From Sphingomonadaceae bacterium (GTDB lineage: Bacteria > Pseudomonadota > Alphaproteobacteria > Sphingomonadales > Sphingomonadaceae): DNA of 64,000 nt. Positions 28,547-39,878 of this stretch are shown here, in pieces. Position 1 is the stretch's first letter, and every line of letters starts with the position of its first letter. The position numbers were made by a program, and so were the translations under genes. Location: contig JAPZTW010000008.1 in NCBI GenBank assembly GCA_027533105.1, positions 62,001-126,000 of the forward strand, given 5' to 3'. The notes beneath the pieces are model-generated. The model was not told the origin of the DNA. It searched no databases and worked only from the letters and a program-made list of their open reading frames with translations.

Positions 28547-29202
28547 TCCGCCAGCTCCAGCTTGCCAGCCGCCAGTAGCAGGCTGGTATCCGCGCGCGCC
28601 GCCAGAGCCTCGCTGTGCGTCACGATCACGAGGCCGCACCCGGTCTCGCGCGCGCAGTCGAACATCAGCCCGGCGACACTGTCGGAGGTATGGATGTCGA
28701 GGTTGCCGGTTGGCTCGTCGGCGAAGATGAACCGGGGCGCGGTGACAAAGGCCCGCGCAACCGCGATGCGCTGCTGCTCGCCGCCGCTCAGCTGGTGCGG
28801 GCGGTGCCGCGCGCGGTCCCTGAGGCCGACCTTGTCGAGCCAGCGGGCGGCGATATCGAAGGCGTCGCGGTTGCCCTTGAGCCGCAGCGGCAGGGCCAGG
28901 TTCCCGATCGCGTCGAGCTCTGGCATCAGGTGGAACTGCTGGAAGATGAAGCCGGAATTGGCGCGCATCGTCAGTGCATCGACTTCGGCGCCGTCGATGA
29001 TGAAGCGCACGGTGCCGCCACTCGGCACCTCAAGCCCCGCTGCGATCGACAGCAGGCTGGACTTGCCCGCGCCCGAAGGCCCGACGATGGCCAGTGTTTC
29101 GCCCGCCCGGATGGTGCAGGACAGCCCGTGGAACAGCTCGATCCGCTCGCTGGCGGTATCGAAGTGATGGCTGATGGCTTGCAACTCGATCATGTTCTGC
29201 AT
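28543..29202 (-). CDS. ABC transporter ATPase (YbbA/LolD-like)
   Basis: A 219-residue nucleotide-binding subunit: Walker A GPSGAGKSS, Q-loop FIFQQFHLMPEL, signature LSGGEQQRIAVARA, Walker B FIFADEPTGNLD and switch histidine VIVTHS. The LolD/MacB/YbbA subfamily is indicated by the EPTGNLD and QFHLMPEL blocks and by the FtsX-type partner. The ATG at 29202 is preceded by GGAG at 8 nt; the longer open frame upstream is Arg/Pro-rich shadow. It lies 200 bp downstream of the DJ-1/PfpI gene on the same strand. Confidence 0.93.
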   Translation of the reverse strand: MQNMIELQAISHHFDTASERIELFHGLSCTIRAGETLAIVGPSGAGKSSLLSIAAGLEVPSGGTVRFIIDGAEVDALTMRANSGFIFQQFHLMPELDAIGNLALPLRLKGNRDAFDIAARWLDKVGLRDRARHRPHQLSGGEQQRIAVARAFVTAPRFIFADEPTGNLDIHTSDSVAGLMFDCARETGCGLVIVTHSEALAARADTSLLLAAGKLELAE

Positions 29203-29402
29203 GGTTTGCTCCTGGCGCTGACCGGGTCTGCATCCCGGGGTCCGCCAATGGCAGGGAACGCCGCCGCGCCGTGATCGCCGCAGCGGCGGCGCGGCGCGGG
29301 GCTTCGGGGACGCCAGGCCCGGGACAGACGGCAGACCTGACGCCCCCACCCGCCCCGCAGGGGCCCGCGCGCTGGCCCGGCCGGAGCCAGGCCAGCCGGG
29401 CT

Positions 29403-30446
29403 TCAGCGGGACTGCGCCAGCTTGCTGCGGCCATCGGCGATGGCGGCAACCAGCTCGGGCCGGGAGAAATGGGGTGCGGCCAGCTCCATCATCTCGACCG
29501 CATGGGCCAGGGCCGCGCGATCCGATCCGGCCGACTGGGCGCGGAAGAACCCCCACATGGCGATCAGCGGGATTTCGTACTGCTTGGGATCGGCCTTGAA
29601 GGCAGCCAGTGCCTTGGCCTTGTCACCGCTCAACGTTTCCGAAAGCAGTGTCATGCTCCGCTCGTCGGCCCAGGGCTGGCGCGGGGCGGGCGTGCGGCCC
29701 ATCGCCCTGATCATCGCCTCTACCGCACCCGCGGTCGATGCAGGGTTCTGACCCGTCACCAGCCGGCCATCGGTAACGACATGGCTCAGCATCATCGGGG
29801 CTTCGCTGAACTTCGCGCCCGAACCGCGCAGCCCGTTTTCCAGCAGGACCGGAAACGAGGGGAGCCAGCCCTTGCCGAACAGGATTTCCTCCTCGTTCGA
29901 GAACCCGGTCACCGCCCGGCCTTCGAGCAGCGAGCCGCCGTTCTTCATCGGCACATTCATCAGCGCGGCCGGGCCATGGCACACCGCGCCAATGACACCG
30001 CCCGCTTCATAAGTCGTGGCCAGCAGCGTCTTGAGATCGGTGTTGATCGGCAGGTCGAACATCGAACCCTTGCCGCCGAGGATGAAGATCGCCGCATACT
30101 TCTCGTCGCGCACACTGGCGAGCGAGCGGGTGCTGGTCAGCTTGGCTGCAGCCGCCGCGTCGCTCAGGAAGCGGTTGTTGTAGGGCTTGTTGCGATTGTA
30201 CCGGTCGGCCACCACGGCGCCGCCAGCCGGGCTGGCAATATCGACCTCAAGGCCATTGTCCGCAAAGACGGCATAGGCCTGGGTCAGTTCGTCCATTTCA
30301 AAGCCGGGGCGCGTCTTGCCATCGTCCGCGCCATAGCCGCTGACCACCAGCAGCACGCGATTGCCGGCATTGGCGGCGGCATAGGCAGGCGTGACAATCA
30401 GCAAGCTGAGAGCGCACGACAGCATCGTTGTGATCCGGACCTTCAT
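29403..30446 (-). CDS. Exported DJ-1/PfpI (Hsp31-like) glutamine-amidotransferase-fold protein
   Basis: A 347-residue protein with a signal peptide (MLSCALSLLIVTPAYAAA) and a DJ-1/PfpI fold. The nucleophile elbow is VIGAVCHGPAAL with the expected Cys, and the Glu region FEMDEL and ILGGKGSMFDLP fit the Hsp31/YhbO-type branch. The C-terminal 100 residues after the domain are an extension rich in charged residues. DJ-1-type proteins act as glyoxalases or deglycases; an exported form is unusual but known in proteobacteria. It is divergent from the OmpR-type regulator (89 bp between), so it may be under its control. Confidence 0.8.
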   Translation of the reverse strand: MKVRITTMLSCALSLLIVTPAYAAANAGNRVLLVVSGYGADDGKTRPGFEMDELTQAYAVFADNGLEVDIASPAGGAVVADRYNRNKPYNNRFLSDAAAAAKLTSTRSLASVRDEKYAAIFILGGKGSMFDLPINTDLKTLLATTYEAGGVIGAVCHGPAALMNVPMKNGGSLLEGRAVTGFSNEEEILFGKGWLPSFPVLLENGLRGSGAKFSEAPMMLSHVVTDGRLVTGQNPASTAGAVEAMIRAMGRTPAPRQPWADERSMTLLSETLSGDKAKALAAFKADPKQYEIPLIAMWGFFRAQSAGSDRAALAHAVEMMELAAPHFSRPELVAAIADGRSKLAQSR

Positions 30447-30517
30447 CTTCTAACCCTTCGAAAACGTGTTGATGCGTCGTCTTTCGCAGGGGAGGTGTCA
30501 TGCGGATGTGAAACGCC

Positions 30518-30535
30518 ATTTGACGTCGATTTGAC
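30518..30535 (+). promoter_or_regulatory. Tandem ATTTGAC repeats before the OmpR-type regulator
   Basis: Two exact ATTTGAC units (30518-30524 and 30529-30535) repeat with an 11-bp period, the spacing typical of OmpR/PhoB-family binding sites. The second unit touches the ATG at 30536, leaving no room for a ribosome site there. This suggests either an autoregulatory site or that the true start lies downstream (GTG 30554 or TTG 30581). Inference from pattern only. Confidence 0.4.
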
Positions 30536-31267
30536 ATGGCGAGCGCCAGTCGGGTGGCTGCAACAGCCGGGAAACTGCCTTTGAGTGACAGCTTCGACAT
30601 TCTGCTGGTTGAGGATAATGCCGACCTGGCCGGCAATATCATCGACTATCTCGAAGCGCTCGGGCACCGGCTGCATTACGCCGCCGATGGCGAGGCGGGC
30701 TTACGCGAAGCGCTGGTCAGCCCGGTCGACATCGTGCTGCTCGACCTCGCCCTGCCCCACCGCGATGGCCTGAGCGTCTGCGCCGAGATCCGCCGCCGCG
30801 CGGACCGCCGCGTCCCGATCCTGATGCTGACCGCCCGCGATACGCTGGATGACAAGCTGAGCGGCTTTGCCCACGGCGCCGACGATTACCTGGTCAAGCC
30901 ATTCGCGCTGGCAGAGCTGGCGGCGCGCATCACCGCCCTCGCCCGGCGGCCGCAGCTGGGGCAGTCGCACCGGCTGTCGATCGGCCCGCTGATCATCGAT
31001 CGCCAGGCGCGGGTGGCGATCCGCGACGGGCAGGAACTGCGCCTCACGCCGCTGCTCTGGAAACTGCTGCTGCTGCTGGCCGAAGCCTGGCCCAATCCGG
31101 TCAGCCGCGATGCGGTGACGGCGCGGCTGTGGGGCGATGAACCGCCTTCGTCCGATTCGCTGCGTGCCCACGTGCACCTGTTGCGCCAGGTGGTGGACAA
31201 GCCCTTCGACCAGCCCCTGATCGAGACCGTGCACAGCGTCGGCTTTCGCCTGAAGGCCGAGCCATGA
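30536..31267 (+). CDS. OmpR-family response regulator
   Basis: A 243-residue regulator. Receiver: acidic pair in LLVEDNADL, phospho-acceptor in VLLDLALPHRDG, threonine in LMLTARD, lysine in DDYLVKPFAL. C-terminal winged helix: LRLTPLLWKLLLLL...VSRDAVTARLWG...LRAHVHLLRQVVD, ending in the wing VHSVGFRLKAEP. The kinase gene overlaps its stop by 4 bp (ATGA). The annotated ATG lacks a Shine-Dalgarno sequence; the receiver starts only around residue 20, so the GTG at 30554 or TTG at 30581 may be the true start. Its cognate kinase is interrupted, see next entry. Confidence 0.9.
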   Translation: MASASRVAATAGKLPLSDSFDILLVEDNADLAGNIIDYLEALGHRLHYAADGEAGLREALVSPVDIVLLDLALPHRDGLSVCAEIRRRADRRVPILMLTARDTLDDKLSGFAHGADDYLVKPFALAELAARITALARRPQLGQSHRLSIGPLIIDRQARVAIRDGQELRLTPLLWKLLLLLAEAWPNPVSRDAVTARLWGDEPPSSDSLRAHVHLLRQVVDKPFDQPLIETVHSVGFRLKAEP

Positions 31268-32553
31268 AGCCGCGGCGCCACAGCCTGCGCGGACGGATTG
31301 CCCTCGCCATGATCGGCGGGGTGCTGGCCACCAGCCTGATCTTCGGCCTGGCCGCCTTTACCATCGCCTATACTATGGAAGACAGCCTGTTCCAGGCCAA
31401 GCTGACCGACGAGGTCACTTACCAGCAGGCCACATGGCAGCGCACCGGCGCGCTGACAGCCCCAAAGAACTCCGGGGTCGCCGTCTATCAGGATAGCCAG
31501 GCCTTGCCCTCGGATTTGCAGGAGGATTTTGTCGAAAATCCCCGGCAGAGCGAGTTCTATGGCCGCGAAGGCCGCCACTACCATGTCCAGCGGTTTGACC
31601 TCGTCAGTCCGCGCTCTGGGGCCGAAGCGACCCCGGCGGTTGCCGTGCTTGAAGTCAGCCAGGACCTTTTGGTACGTCCCAAACGGGATTCGATCATCGC
31701 ACTGCTGGCCGGGATCGGCCTGGTCATCGCGCTCCTGATGGCGGCGATCGGCTGATGGCTGATCCACCGGGCGATGAAACCGCTGAGCGACCTGGCCGCA
31801 GACGTCGCGAACGCCGAATCGGCGATCCCCGTCCTCCACGCCAGGAACTATCCCGCCAACGAGGTCGGGGTGCTGGCCGATGCCCTTGAGCAGGCCTTTG
31901 CGCGGATTCGCGGCTTCGTTGACCGGGAACAGGCCTTCACCCGCGATGCCAGCCACGAACTGCGCACGCCGCTCGCCGTCATGCGGGGTGCCGCAGAAGT
32001 CATCGCGCTCCATCGCGATCTGCCGCCTCATGTCGCCGAACCGCTGCGCCGCATCGAAACGGCCACGACCGACATGACCCTCGCACTCGATCAGCTCCTG
32101 GCCCTGGCCCGCGAGAACCAGGGCGTGCCGAAAGAAACGGCGGCCCTGCGCCCGATGATCGACAAGGCGGTAGCCTGGTCAAGGCTGCGCTATCCGGCCA
32201 GCGCGACCACGGTTCTGATCGAGGTAGCGGACAGCGCAACGGCCTGCGTCCACCCGACCTCGCTGCAGCTGGTGCTCAACAACCTGATCGGAAACTGCTT
32301 CCAGCATGCCGGTGGCGCGCACCTGGTGATTGCCTTGTCCGGCAATTGCCTTTCGCTGTCCGACGATGGCCCGGGCTTCGCGCCCGGCAGCGATCCCTTC
32401 GCGCCCTTTGCCAAGGGCGAAGCCAGCCTGGGCAGCGGCCTGGGCCTCGACATCACCCGCCGCCTGTGTGCGGCAGCCGGCATCGGGCTGACCGCCAGCC
32501 ACGGCAAGGACGGCCGCGGCGCGAACTTCCGCCTGGCGTTTGCGGAGCCCTGA
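31264..32553 (+). pseudogene. Sensor histidine kinase interrupted by an in-frame TGA
   Basis: One continuous frame of 430 codons with a TGA at 31753-31755 after codon 163. Before it: N-terminal membrane helix, periplasmic sensor (about 35-145) and second helix GLVIALLMAAIG. After it: WLIHRAMKPLSDLA (start of the HAMP-like linker), H-box FTRDASHELRTPLAVMRG, N-box NNLIGNCFQHAG, DDGPGFAPG and GSGLGLDITRR. All kinase motifs are intact, so the stop is the only lesion. Either a recent nonsense mutation, a sequencing error, or re-initiation at ATG 31774 making a soluble kinase half. It follows the response regulator with a 4-bp overlap. Confidence 0.85.
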
Positions 32554-32652
32554 ACCGGGGGTCTGACCTGCCACGGGGCAATCGCAGAGCCACCTGCCGC
32601 GCAATCCGCGTCGGCAAACCCTGTTCGAACTCTGGTCCGGTGATTGTGAAGG

Positions 32653-32700
32653 AACTGGAGCGGGCGAAGGGATTCGAACCCTCGACCCCAACCTTGGCAA
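32653..32700 (-). repeat. Left attachment repeat: partial copy of tRNA-Gly
   Basis: 48 bp identical to 47540-47587. In tRNA terms it covers the anticodon loop, variable region, T arm, acceptor 3' strand, discriminator base, CCA and 3 bp beyond; the 5' half of the tRNA is absent, so this copy is not a functional tRNA. Identity stops exactly at base 32700, which is replaced by element sequence. This is the outer end of the island. Confidence 0.95.
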
Positions 32701-32753
32701 AAGTCGAAGCGATGTATTTAGATTTATTATCAGTGGGTTATTTTGCCATTTAA

Positions 32754-32778
32754 AATCCGAACATGATCCGAAGATGGT
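32754..32778 (+). repeat. Left arm-type integrase site candidate
   Basis: A 25-bp sequence with two ATCCGAA units matches 47460-47484 at 24 of 25 positions in the same orientation. It begins 54 bp inside the left core repeat; its partner ends 56 bp inside the right one. This symmetric placement is what is expected for the arm-type binding sites of a lambda-like integrase. The role is inferred. Confidence 0.65.
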
Positions 32779-32921
32779 GCTTTTCTCTCGCGAACGACTT
32801 GTTTTCTAGCTCGAATAGGCTTCCAGCAGGGGCTGCTAAGGTTGGGGCGTATAGCAAGTGAGAGAGTGTTTCGCGAGAGCGTAGACATCCATCGCCCTGA
32901 CCGATATCCACTCCGATAATT

Positions 32922-33551
32922 ATGAGTCTGATAAAATCGAAAAAACGTGTTGCTGATCATGGTGAAGTGTTCACGCCAGACTGGCTCGTGGAGAAGATGC
33001 TCGATCTCGTGAAGGGCGAGACAGAGCGGATCGACTCGCGCTTTCTCGAACCAGCATGCGGCAGCGGTAACTTTCTCGTCCCCATCTTGCAGCGCAAGCT
33101 GGCAGCGGTCGAGCTGAAGTGCGGCAAATCCGAGTTCGACAAAAGGCATTACGCGCTGCTCGGCTTGATGTGCTGCTACGGCATTGAGCTTCTGGCAGAC
33201 AACATCGACGAGTGCCGCGCCAACATGCTCGAAGTGTTCGCTGCCTATCTCGATATCGATGAGACCGATGACCTCTATCGTGCCGCATCCTTCGTGCTGT
33301 CATTGAATCTCGTGCATGGTGACGCGATGACGATGAAGGATATGACGGGGCAACCGATCAACGTGGTTGAATGGGGCTATCTCGGCAAAGGCAAGTTTCA
33401 GCGGCGCGATTTCCGTCTTGATGTGCTGACAGGCATGTCCAGCTTCGCAGCGGAAGATTCATTGTTCGCGCATCTGGGCAAGCACGAGATATTCACGCCA
33501 ACATCGACCTATCCGCCGATGACAGTGCGTGATCTGTCTGAATTGGCTTAA
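32922..33551 (+). CDS. N6-adenine DNA methyltransferase-like protein, SAM-binding half
   Basis: A 209-residue protein with the N-terminal layout of Eco57I/type I-like methyltransferases: HGEVFTPDWLVEKMLDL, then motif I FLEPACGSGNFLVP (residues 41-54), and GDAMTMKD before the end. The catalytic NPPY motif is absent, the protein ending where that motif would follow. It is thus either a subunit that works with the next gene's NPPY domain, or a shortened methyltransferase. It is 10 bp upstream of the second methyltransferase gene, all in one operon with the GIY-YIG helicase. First gene of the island on the left. Confidence 0.8.
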   Translation: MSLIKSKKRVADHGEVFTPDWLVEKMLDLVKGETERIDSRFLEPACGSGNFLVPILQRKLAAVELKCGKSEFDKRHYALLGLMCCYGIELLADNIDECRANMLEVFAAYLDIDETDDLYRAASFVLSLNLVHGDAMTMKDMTGQPINVVEWGYLGKGKFQRRDFRLDVLTGMSSFAAEDSLFAHLGKHEIFTPTSTYPPMTVRDLSELA

Positions 33552-33561
33552 CGGGGGCAGG

Positions 33562-35141
33562 ATGAACGAGCAGGCGAACTTCACCCTTCGTGGCAGAAAT
33601 CCCGATGTGCTGACATGCATCGCCAACCTGTCAAACGATGAAGTTTTTACGCCGCCTGAGTTTGCCAACCGCATGCTCGACACGCTCGCGGAAGCGTGGG
33701 CAGAGCGTCATGATGGTGCGGATATCTGGTCAGACAGCTCTGTTCGGTTTCTCGATCCGTTCACCAAGTCTGGCATCTTTCTGCGCGAAATCGCAACGCG
33801 CTTGATCAAGGGACTCGAAGCCGAAATCCCTGACCTGCAAGAGCGTGTCGATCACATTCTGACCAAGCAGGTCTATGGGATTGCGATCACACGTCTGACC
33901 AGCTTGCTTGCCCGTCGCAGCCTCTACTGCTCGAAATATGCCAACGGACCGCATTCCGTTGCGAGTAAGTTCGAGAACGAGAGCGGGAACATCTGGTTTG
34001 AGCGAACGGAGCACACGTGGGTCGGGGAAAAGTGCTCATTCTGTGGAGCAGCCAAGCGCACTCTTGATCGCGGCGAGCTTGAAACCCACGCCTATGCGTT
34101 CATCCACTCAGACAACATCAAGGCTCGTATCGCAGAGCTATTCGGAGCTAAAATGCAATTTGATGTTATTATCGGTAACCCGCCTTACCAGTTGGCAACT
34201 GGAGAAACCAGCGACACCCCGATTTACCATAAGTTTGTTGAGCAAGCGATTGCGCTGGAGCCACGATATCTTTGCATGGTAACACCGTCCCGCTGGTTTA
34301 CAGGCGGAAAGGGGTTGGACGCATACCGCGCAACCATGATCTCAGATCGACGACTAAGAGTAATTTGCGACTTTCCAAAAAGTATGGAAACTTTTCCAGG
34401 TGTAGAGATCAAAGGAGGGGTTTCTTATTTTCTTTGGGATAGAGATAGCGAAGGAGATTGTCGCTTTATTTCATTTGCCAATGGAGACGTCGTATCCGAT
34501 ACGATGCGCGATCTTCGTGACGGCAAAGGAGTCGTGATCAGGGATAGCTTTGCATCTTCTATTGTTGAGAAAGTTGTAAAGCTTGGGGGCTCGTGGTTGT
34601 CTGAAAAAGTTTCCCCTCAAACGCCATTTGGAATTTACACGAACTTCAAAGACTGGCGCAAAAAGCCAATGACGGGAGACATTAAGCTCTTCAAGCGTGG
34701 CTTGGAAGAGGCTTGGACTTCGCCCAAAAATGTAACGGCAAGGCATGACTGGATACCAAAAATAAAAGTAATTATGTCATATGCTTACAATGGTGGTGAC
34801 GCTATTCCGCATCAAATTATTGGCAAGCCGATCGTAATCGAAGGAAACTCTGCGGTCACGCAAACCTATATGGTTGCTGGGGTTTTTGATGAAATCAGTG
34901 AGGCTGAAAATTATGCTGATTATCTGAGAACAAAATTTGTTCGCTTTTTGATTAGGCAGAGAAAGATATCGCAGCACAATAGACCTGATACATTTTCTTT
35001 CGTGCCAGACTTGCCGATGAATCGAAAGTGGACGGATGATGATTTATATGATCGCTATTCAATCAGCGACGCGGAGAGAAAATACATTGAATCGTTGATT
35101 AAGCCGATTTCGGCAGATGCCGAAATGGGGGACGATGAATA

Positions 35142-35142
<1 letters not shown>
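33562..35142 (+). CDS. Eco57I-type adenine methyltransferase subunit with degenerate motif I
   Basis: A 526-residue protein. It begins NDEVFTPPEFANRMLD; motif I reads FLDPFTKSGIFLREI (residues 64-78) in place of DPACGSG, so its own SAM binding may be altered. A CxxC pair (EKCSFCGAA, about 158-164) precedes the catalytic IIGNPPYQL (204-212). The block PSRWFTGGKGLDAYR and IKGGVSYFLWDRD follow, typical of methylases next to type III-like helicases. From about 34140 the GC drops to roughly 40%, from the NPPY motif to the C-terminus, where target recognition is expected. ATG at 33562 is preceded by GGGGGCAGG. Its stop overlaps the next gene (TAATG). Confidence 0.82.
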
Positions 35143-37670
<2,528 letters not shown>

Positions 37671-37705
37671 CTGCACGTTTGCGATAAAAGCAATGGATGG
37701 GGCAA

Positions 37706-38185
37706 ATGACAAATAATTCCAACGCACTCGCCTATGTTGAAAAGTGCAAGACGCCGAGAGAGCTGAAAAACATCATCGACAATGCTCAGGCTCAGATCGC
37801 TGCAGGCAAGGACGTTGCCAACGCACAAAAAGTCTATGAAGCAGCGGTTGGTCGATATTGGGAAATGTCAGCCGCCAAGCATGAATCGGGTGCTGCCGTT
37901 GATCGGGCGCTCTGGACTGCTCTTCACGCCTATGAATACCTGAAAGGGCAGGATAGGGGCAAAACCACAAGGGCGACATATCTGCGCCGCAAGATTAGCC
38001 AGACCGACATTGTAACGGCTGTATCTGGCAGTGTTCTGAAAGGCGGCAAGACGACGGGTCTACAGGCGCTTCGAGAAATGGGCAGATTGGACGCTTCCTT
38101 CGAGGCGGTTGTCGTCAAGTATGCTGAATCATTCGCTCCAGAGGTCGTAGCGGCCGCCAAGCGGACACTCGCAGAGCTCGGATAG
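37706..38185 (+). CDS. Unknown protein downstream of the restriction-modification-like genes
   Basis: A 159-residue, mostly helical, charged protein without signal peptide or membrane segment. I do not recognise it. The N-terminal half is Ala/Lys-rich (ELKNIIDNAQAQIAAGKDVANAQKVYEAA); the C-terminal block ALREMGRLDASFEAVVVKYAESF looks conserved in character, as in small proteins next to restriction systems, but this is impression only. The ATG at 37706 has GGATGGGG upstream. It lies 35 bp after the helicase gene, same strand, so it is likely in the operon. Confidence 0.6.
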   Translation: MTNNSNALAYVEKCKTPRELKNIIDNAQAQIAAGKDVANAQKVYEAAVGRYWEMSAAKHESGAAVDRALWTALHAYEYLKGQDRGKTTRATYLRRKISQTDIVTAVSGSVLKGGKTTGLQALREMGRLDASFEAVVVKYAESFAPEVVAAAKRTLAELG

Positions 38186-38195
38186 CTGCTTGGTA

Positions 38196-38879
38196 ATGGC
38201 GCACCCTCAGATCAAGTCCCGCCGTCAGCACATTCGCCTGTGGTTCGAGTTCTACAAACTCGCCCTCGATGACCCTGATTTGCAGGACAACCTCGCCAAG
38301 GTCCGCACCTTCTATGAGCCATGGGGTGATCCCCGTGGCGTGGACTTCCGTGATTGGTGGAAGGATCACGGCTACCTATTCGGCGCTACCCAGGTGGAGG
38401 AAGCAACCAAGGTATCGAAGGCTCCGAACGTCCTGAACGTATCAATTCCGCTGAATTTGCCCGTCACCAAGACACTACCAGAGATCAAGGCGTTGATCGA
38501 AGCGAAGCAGCGGGAACGGTTGCAAGAGCTGGGGCTGGACCCAAAGGGGGCGAAGTCCCTCAATGCAGGGTTCGGCACCTACGAGATCAACGCAAAAGAG
38601 CTCCGTGGGCGACCGCTCCACGAAGCTCATGTGATCTATTCAATCTGGCTGGAGATGGGGAAGCCGACGATCAATTCGGACTTCCTACAGGCAGTCAGGG
38701 ATAGGTTGCTAGGGCGCCCGAAAGCGAAGTGGCTGCCGAGCTTCCTGCTGGTTCCTGGGTGGGATATCGACTCAAAAGGCAACCCCTGCTTTACCGAAAA
38801 TCAAATTCGGCAAATGCGGAGGTCTATCAAGAAGGCTCAGGATGTCTGCCTATCTGTCTCGAGAGGAAGATTTCCATGA
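38196..38879 (+). CDS. Unknown protein, last gene of the plus-strand island operon
   Basis: A 227-residue soluble protein of unknown family. Visible: RRQHIRLWFEFYKLALDDP at the start, a GDPRGVDFRDWWKDHGYLFG block, and a long helical C-terminal half ending NQIRQMRRSIKKAQDVCLSV. No nuclease, methylase or HTH motif was recognised. Start at ATG 38196 is preferred to TTG 38190. It follows the preceding unknown gene by 10 bp. It ends 12 bp from the convergent small gene at 38892, which closes the operon. Confidence 0.6.
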   Translation: MAHPQIKSRRQHIRLWFEFYKLALDDPDLQDNLAKVRTFYEPWGDPRGVDFRDWWKDHGYLFGATQVEEATKVSKAPNVLNVSIPLNLPVTKTLPEIKALIEAKQRERLQELGLDPKGAKSLNAGFGTYEINAKELRGRPLHEAHVIYSIWLEMGKPTINSDFLQAVRDRLLGRPKAKWLPSFLLVPGWDIDSKGNPCFTENQIRQMRRSIKKAQDVCLSVSRGRFP

Positions 38880-38891
38880 CTGCCGAATACA

Positions 38892-39140
38892 TTACAGCTT
38901 TATCACGTCTTTTGTGTTTACGATCATTCCGATCCCACAAGGTATGCTAGGGCACTCCAATGCAGTAACCGAGAATACGTAGAATTGCTCTCCATCTTCT
39001 TCAAATTCGTCTGTGAGCTGTTCTTCATAAAAATGCCTGTCGTGCATACACATTATGCGAGACGGCTCATCCTTGAGATTATGAATTCCATAAATTTCCA
39101 ATTCCAAGTTCGTCCCTTTTTTAATCATATAATCAAACAT
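38892..39140 (-). CDS. Small AT-rich unknown protein
   Basis: An 82-residue acidic protein (MFDYMIKKGTNLELEIYGIHN..., EEQLTDEFEEDGEQFYVFSV) of unknown function. Its DNA is clearly more AT-rich than the neighbours. AAAGGA lies 7 bases before the ATG, which supports translation. It is convergent with 38196-38879. It lies 116 bp downstream of the unknown gene at 39257 on the same strand. Confidence 0.55.
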   Translation of the reverse strand: MFDYMIKKGTNLELEIYGIHNLKDEPSRIMCMHDRHFYEEQLTDEFEEDGEQFYVFSVTALECPSIPCGIGMIVNTKDVIKL

Positions 39141-39256
39141 AATAATTCCTTTGAACGTCAGAGAGATCCATTCCTCCTGTCCATGTTTTAAATATGCCCC
39201 AGAGCGATATTTAAATTTAGGACAGAGGTGGTTCGGTAGATTTGTCCTGATGCGGC

Positions 39257-39748
39257 TTAGTTGCGCTGCTCAGCCACCAATCCAGCGAGGATTTCGGCAT
39301 AATCAATGATGCTAACGTTCAGGGCAGCGTATTCATCACCCTCGACACCATCGATCACGTTCGAAATGGCTGACACCATCAATGCTCGAAAACGCATAAG
39401 CGCCTCGACATCGCCTGACGCTTTCACGGAGCCAGTGATCCTCACCCCCATCTCCTGAGGGTATGTGCCCATGCACAGCACGATGAAACGCACTGCCGCA
39501 TCGAGCGCATTTTCGCTCGAAAATCCCAGATGATGCTGAAAGAGATCGGCAATCTCCACAACCTCTGCCGAAGCCTGCAGAGCGCCGTGAATGTCCTGCA
39601 CCTTGTACAAATAAGCCTGCTCAGGCTCCGAGATCACTGAGCGAAGTGTGGCAGCCGAGTGATCCGACCCGACCGAGCGCTCAAAGAGGTCAATCTTTGC
39701 GACCTGATGAAGGGCGATACCAGTGTTGATCGTTTGAATGTAGTCCAT
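39257..39748 (-). CDS. Unknown protein next to the replication region
   Basis: A 163-residue soluble protein (MDYIQTINTGIALHQVAKIDLFERSVG...). I see no known motif; it is rich in Ala, Val and acidic residues and predicted helical. The start could be ATG 39748 or ATG 39781; the latter has its AAGGA too close, and a perfect palindrome lies between them, favouring 39748. It reads away from the AT-rich inverted-repeat region and lies downstream of the primase-helicase, perhaps in the same transcript. Confidence 0.6.
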   Translation of the reverse strand: MDYIQTINTGIALHQVAKIDLFERSVGSDHSAATLRSVISEPEQAYLYKVQDIHGALQASAEVVEIADLFQHHLGFSSENALDAAVRFIVLCMGTYPQEMGVRITGSVKASGDVEALMRFRALMVSAISNVIDGVEGDEYAALNVSIIDYAEILAGLVAEQRN

Positions 39749-39757
39749 GAGATATAA

Positions 39758-39771
39758 TCCAAATATTTGGA
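39758..39771. promoter_or_regulatory. Perfect 14-bp palindrome tccaaatatttgga
   Basis: The sequence equals its own reverse complement. It lies 10 bp upstream of the preferred start of the unknown gene 39257-39748, a usual place for a repressor operator. A role in replication control cannot be excluded because it borders the AT-rich repeat region. Inference from symmetry only. Confidence 0.4.
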
Positions 39772-39803
39772 TAGGAACCATTTCCTTTCCATGATTTGCT
39801 TAT

Positions 39804-39877
39804 CTCACATTCAAATAATGGTTTTTAGGACCACTCATAATATCGAGATTTGCCCTAAGCTTATTATTTGAAATGAG
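39804..39877. repeat. Inverted repeat 1 of the AT-rich region
   Basis: Arm ctcacattcaaataat (39804-39819) pairs with attatttgaaatgag (39863-39877) with one inserted base and one mismatch. The 43-nt spacer is AT-rich. It directly precedes a second inverted repeat; both lie in the 200-bp non-coding gap after the primase-helicase gene. Candidate part of a replication origin. Confidence 0.5.
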
Positions 39878-39878
39878 C

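Larger units (their letters stand above)
32554..32921. other. Gene-free stretch holding the left end of the island
   Basis: About 370 bp without a convincing gene. It contains the end of host DNA after the kinase gene, the 48-bp tRNA-derived repeat (32653-32700), the left arm-type repeat (32754-32778) and AT-rich DNA that probably holds the promoter of the restriction-modification operon starting at 32922. Open frames running across it on the minus strand continue into the methyltransferase gene and look like shadows. Confidence 0.7.

Noticed and set aside
31753..31755. TGA in the kinase as a selenocysteine codon
   Set aside because: A SelD-associated oxidoreductase family member is in the window, but no selenoprotein kinase family is known to me, the site is in a membrane helix end, and no SECIS-like hairpin was seen downstream.
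32730..33149. Minus-strand frame of 139 codons over the left island end
   Set aside because: It overlaps the SAM motif of the methyltransferase gene and has no domain or ribosome site.
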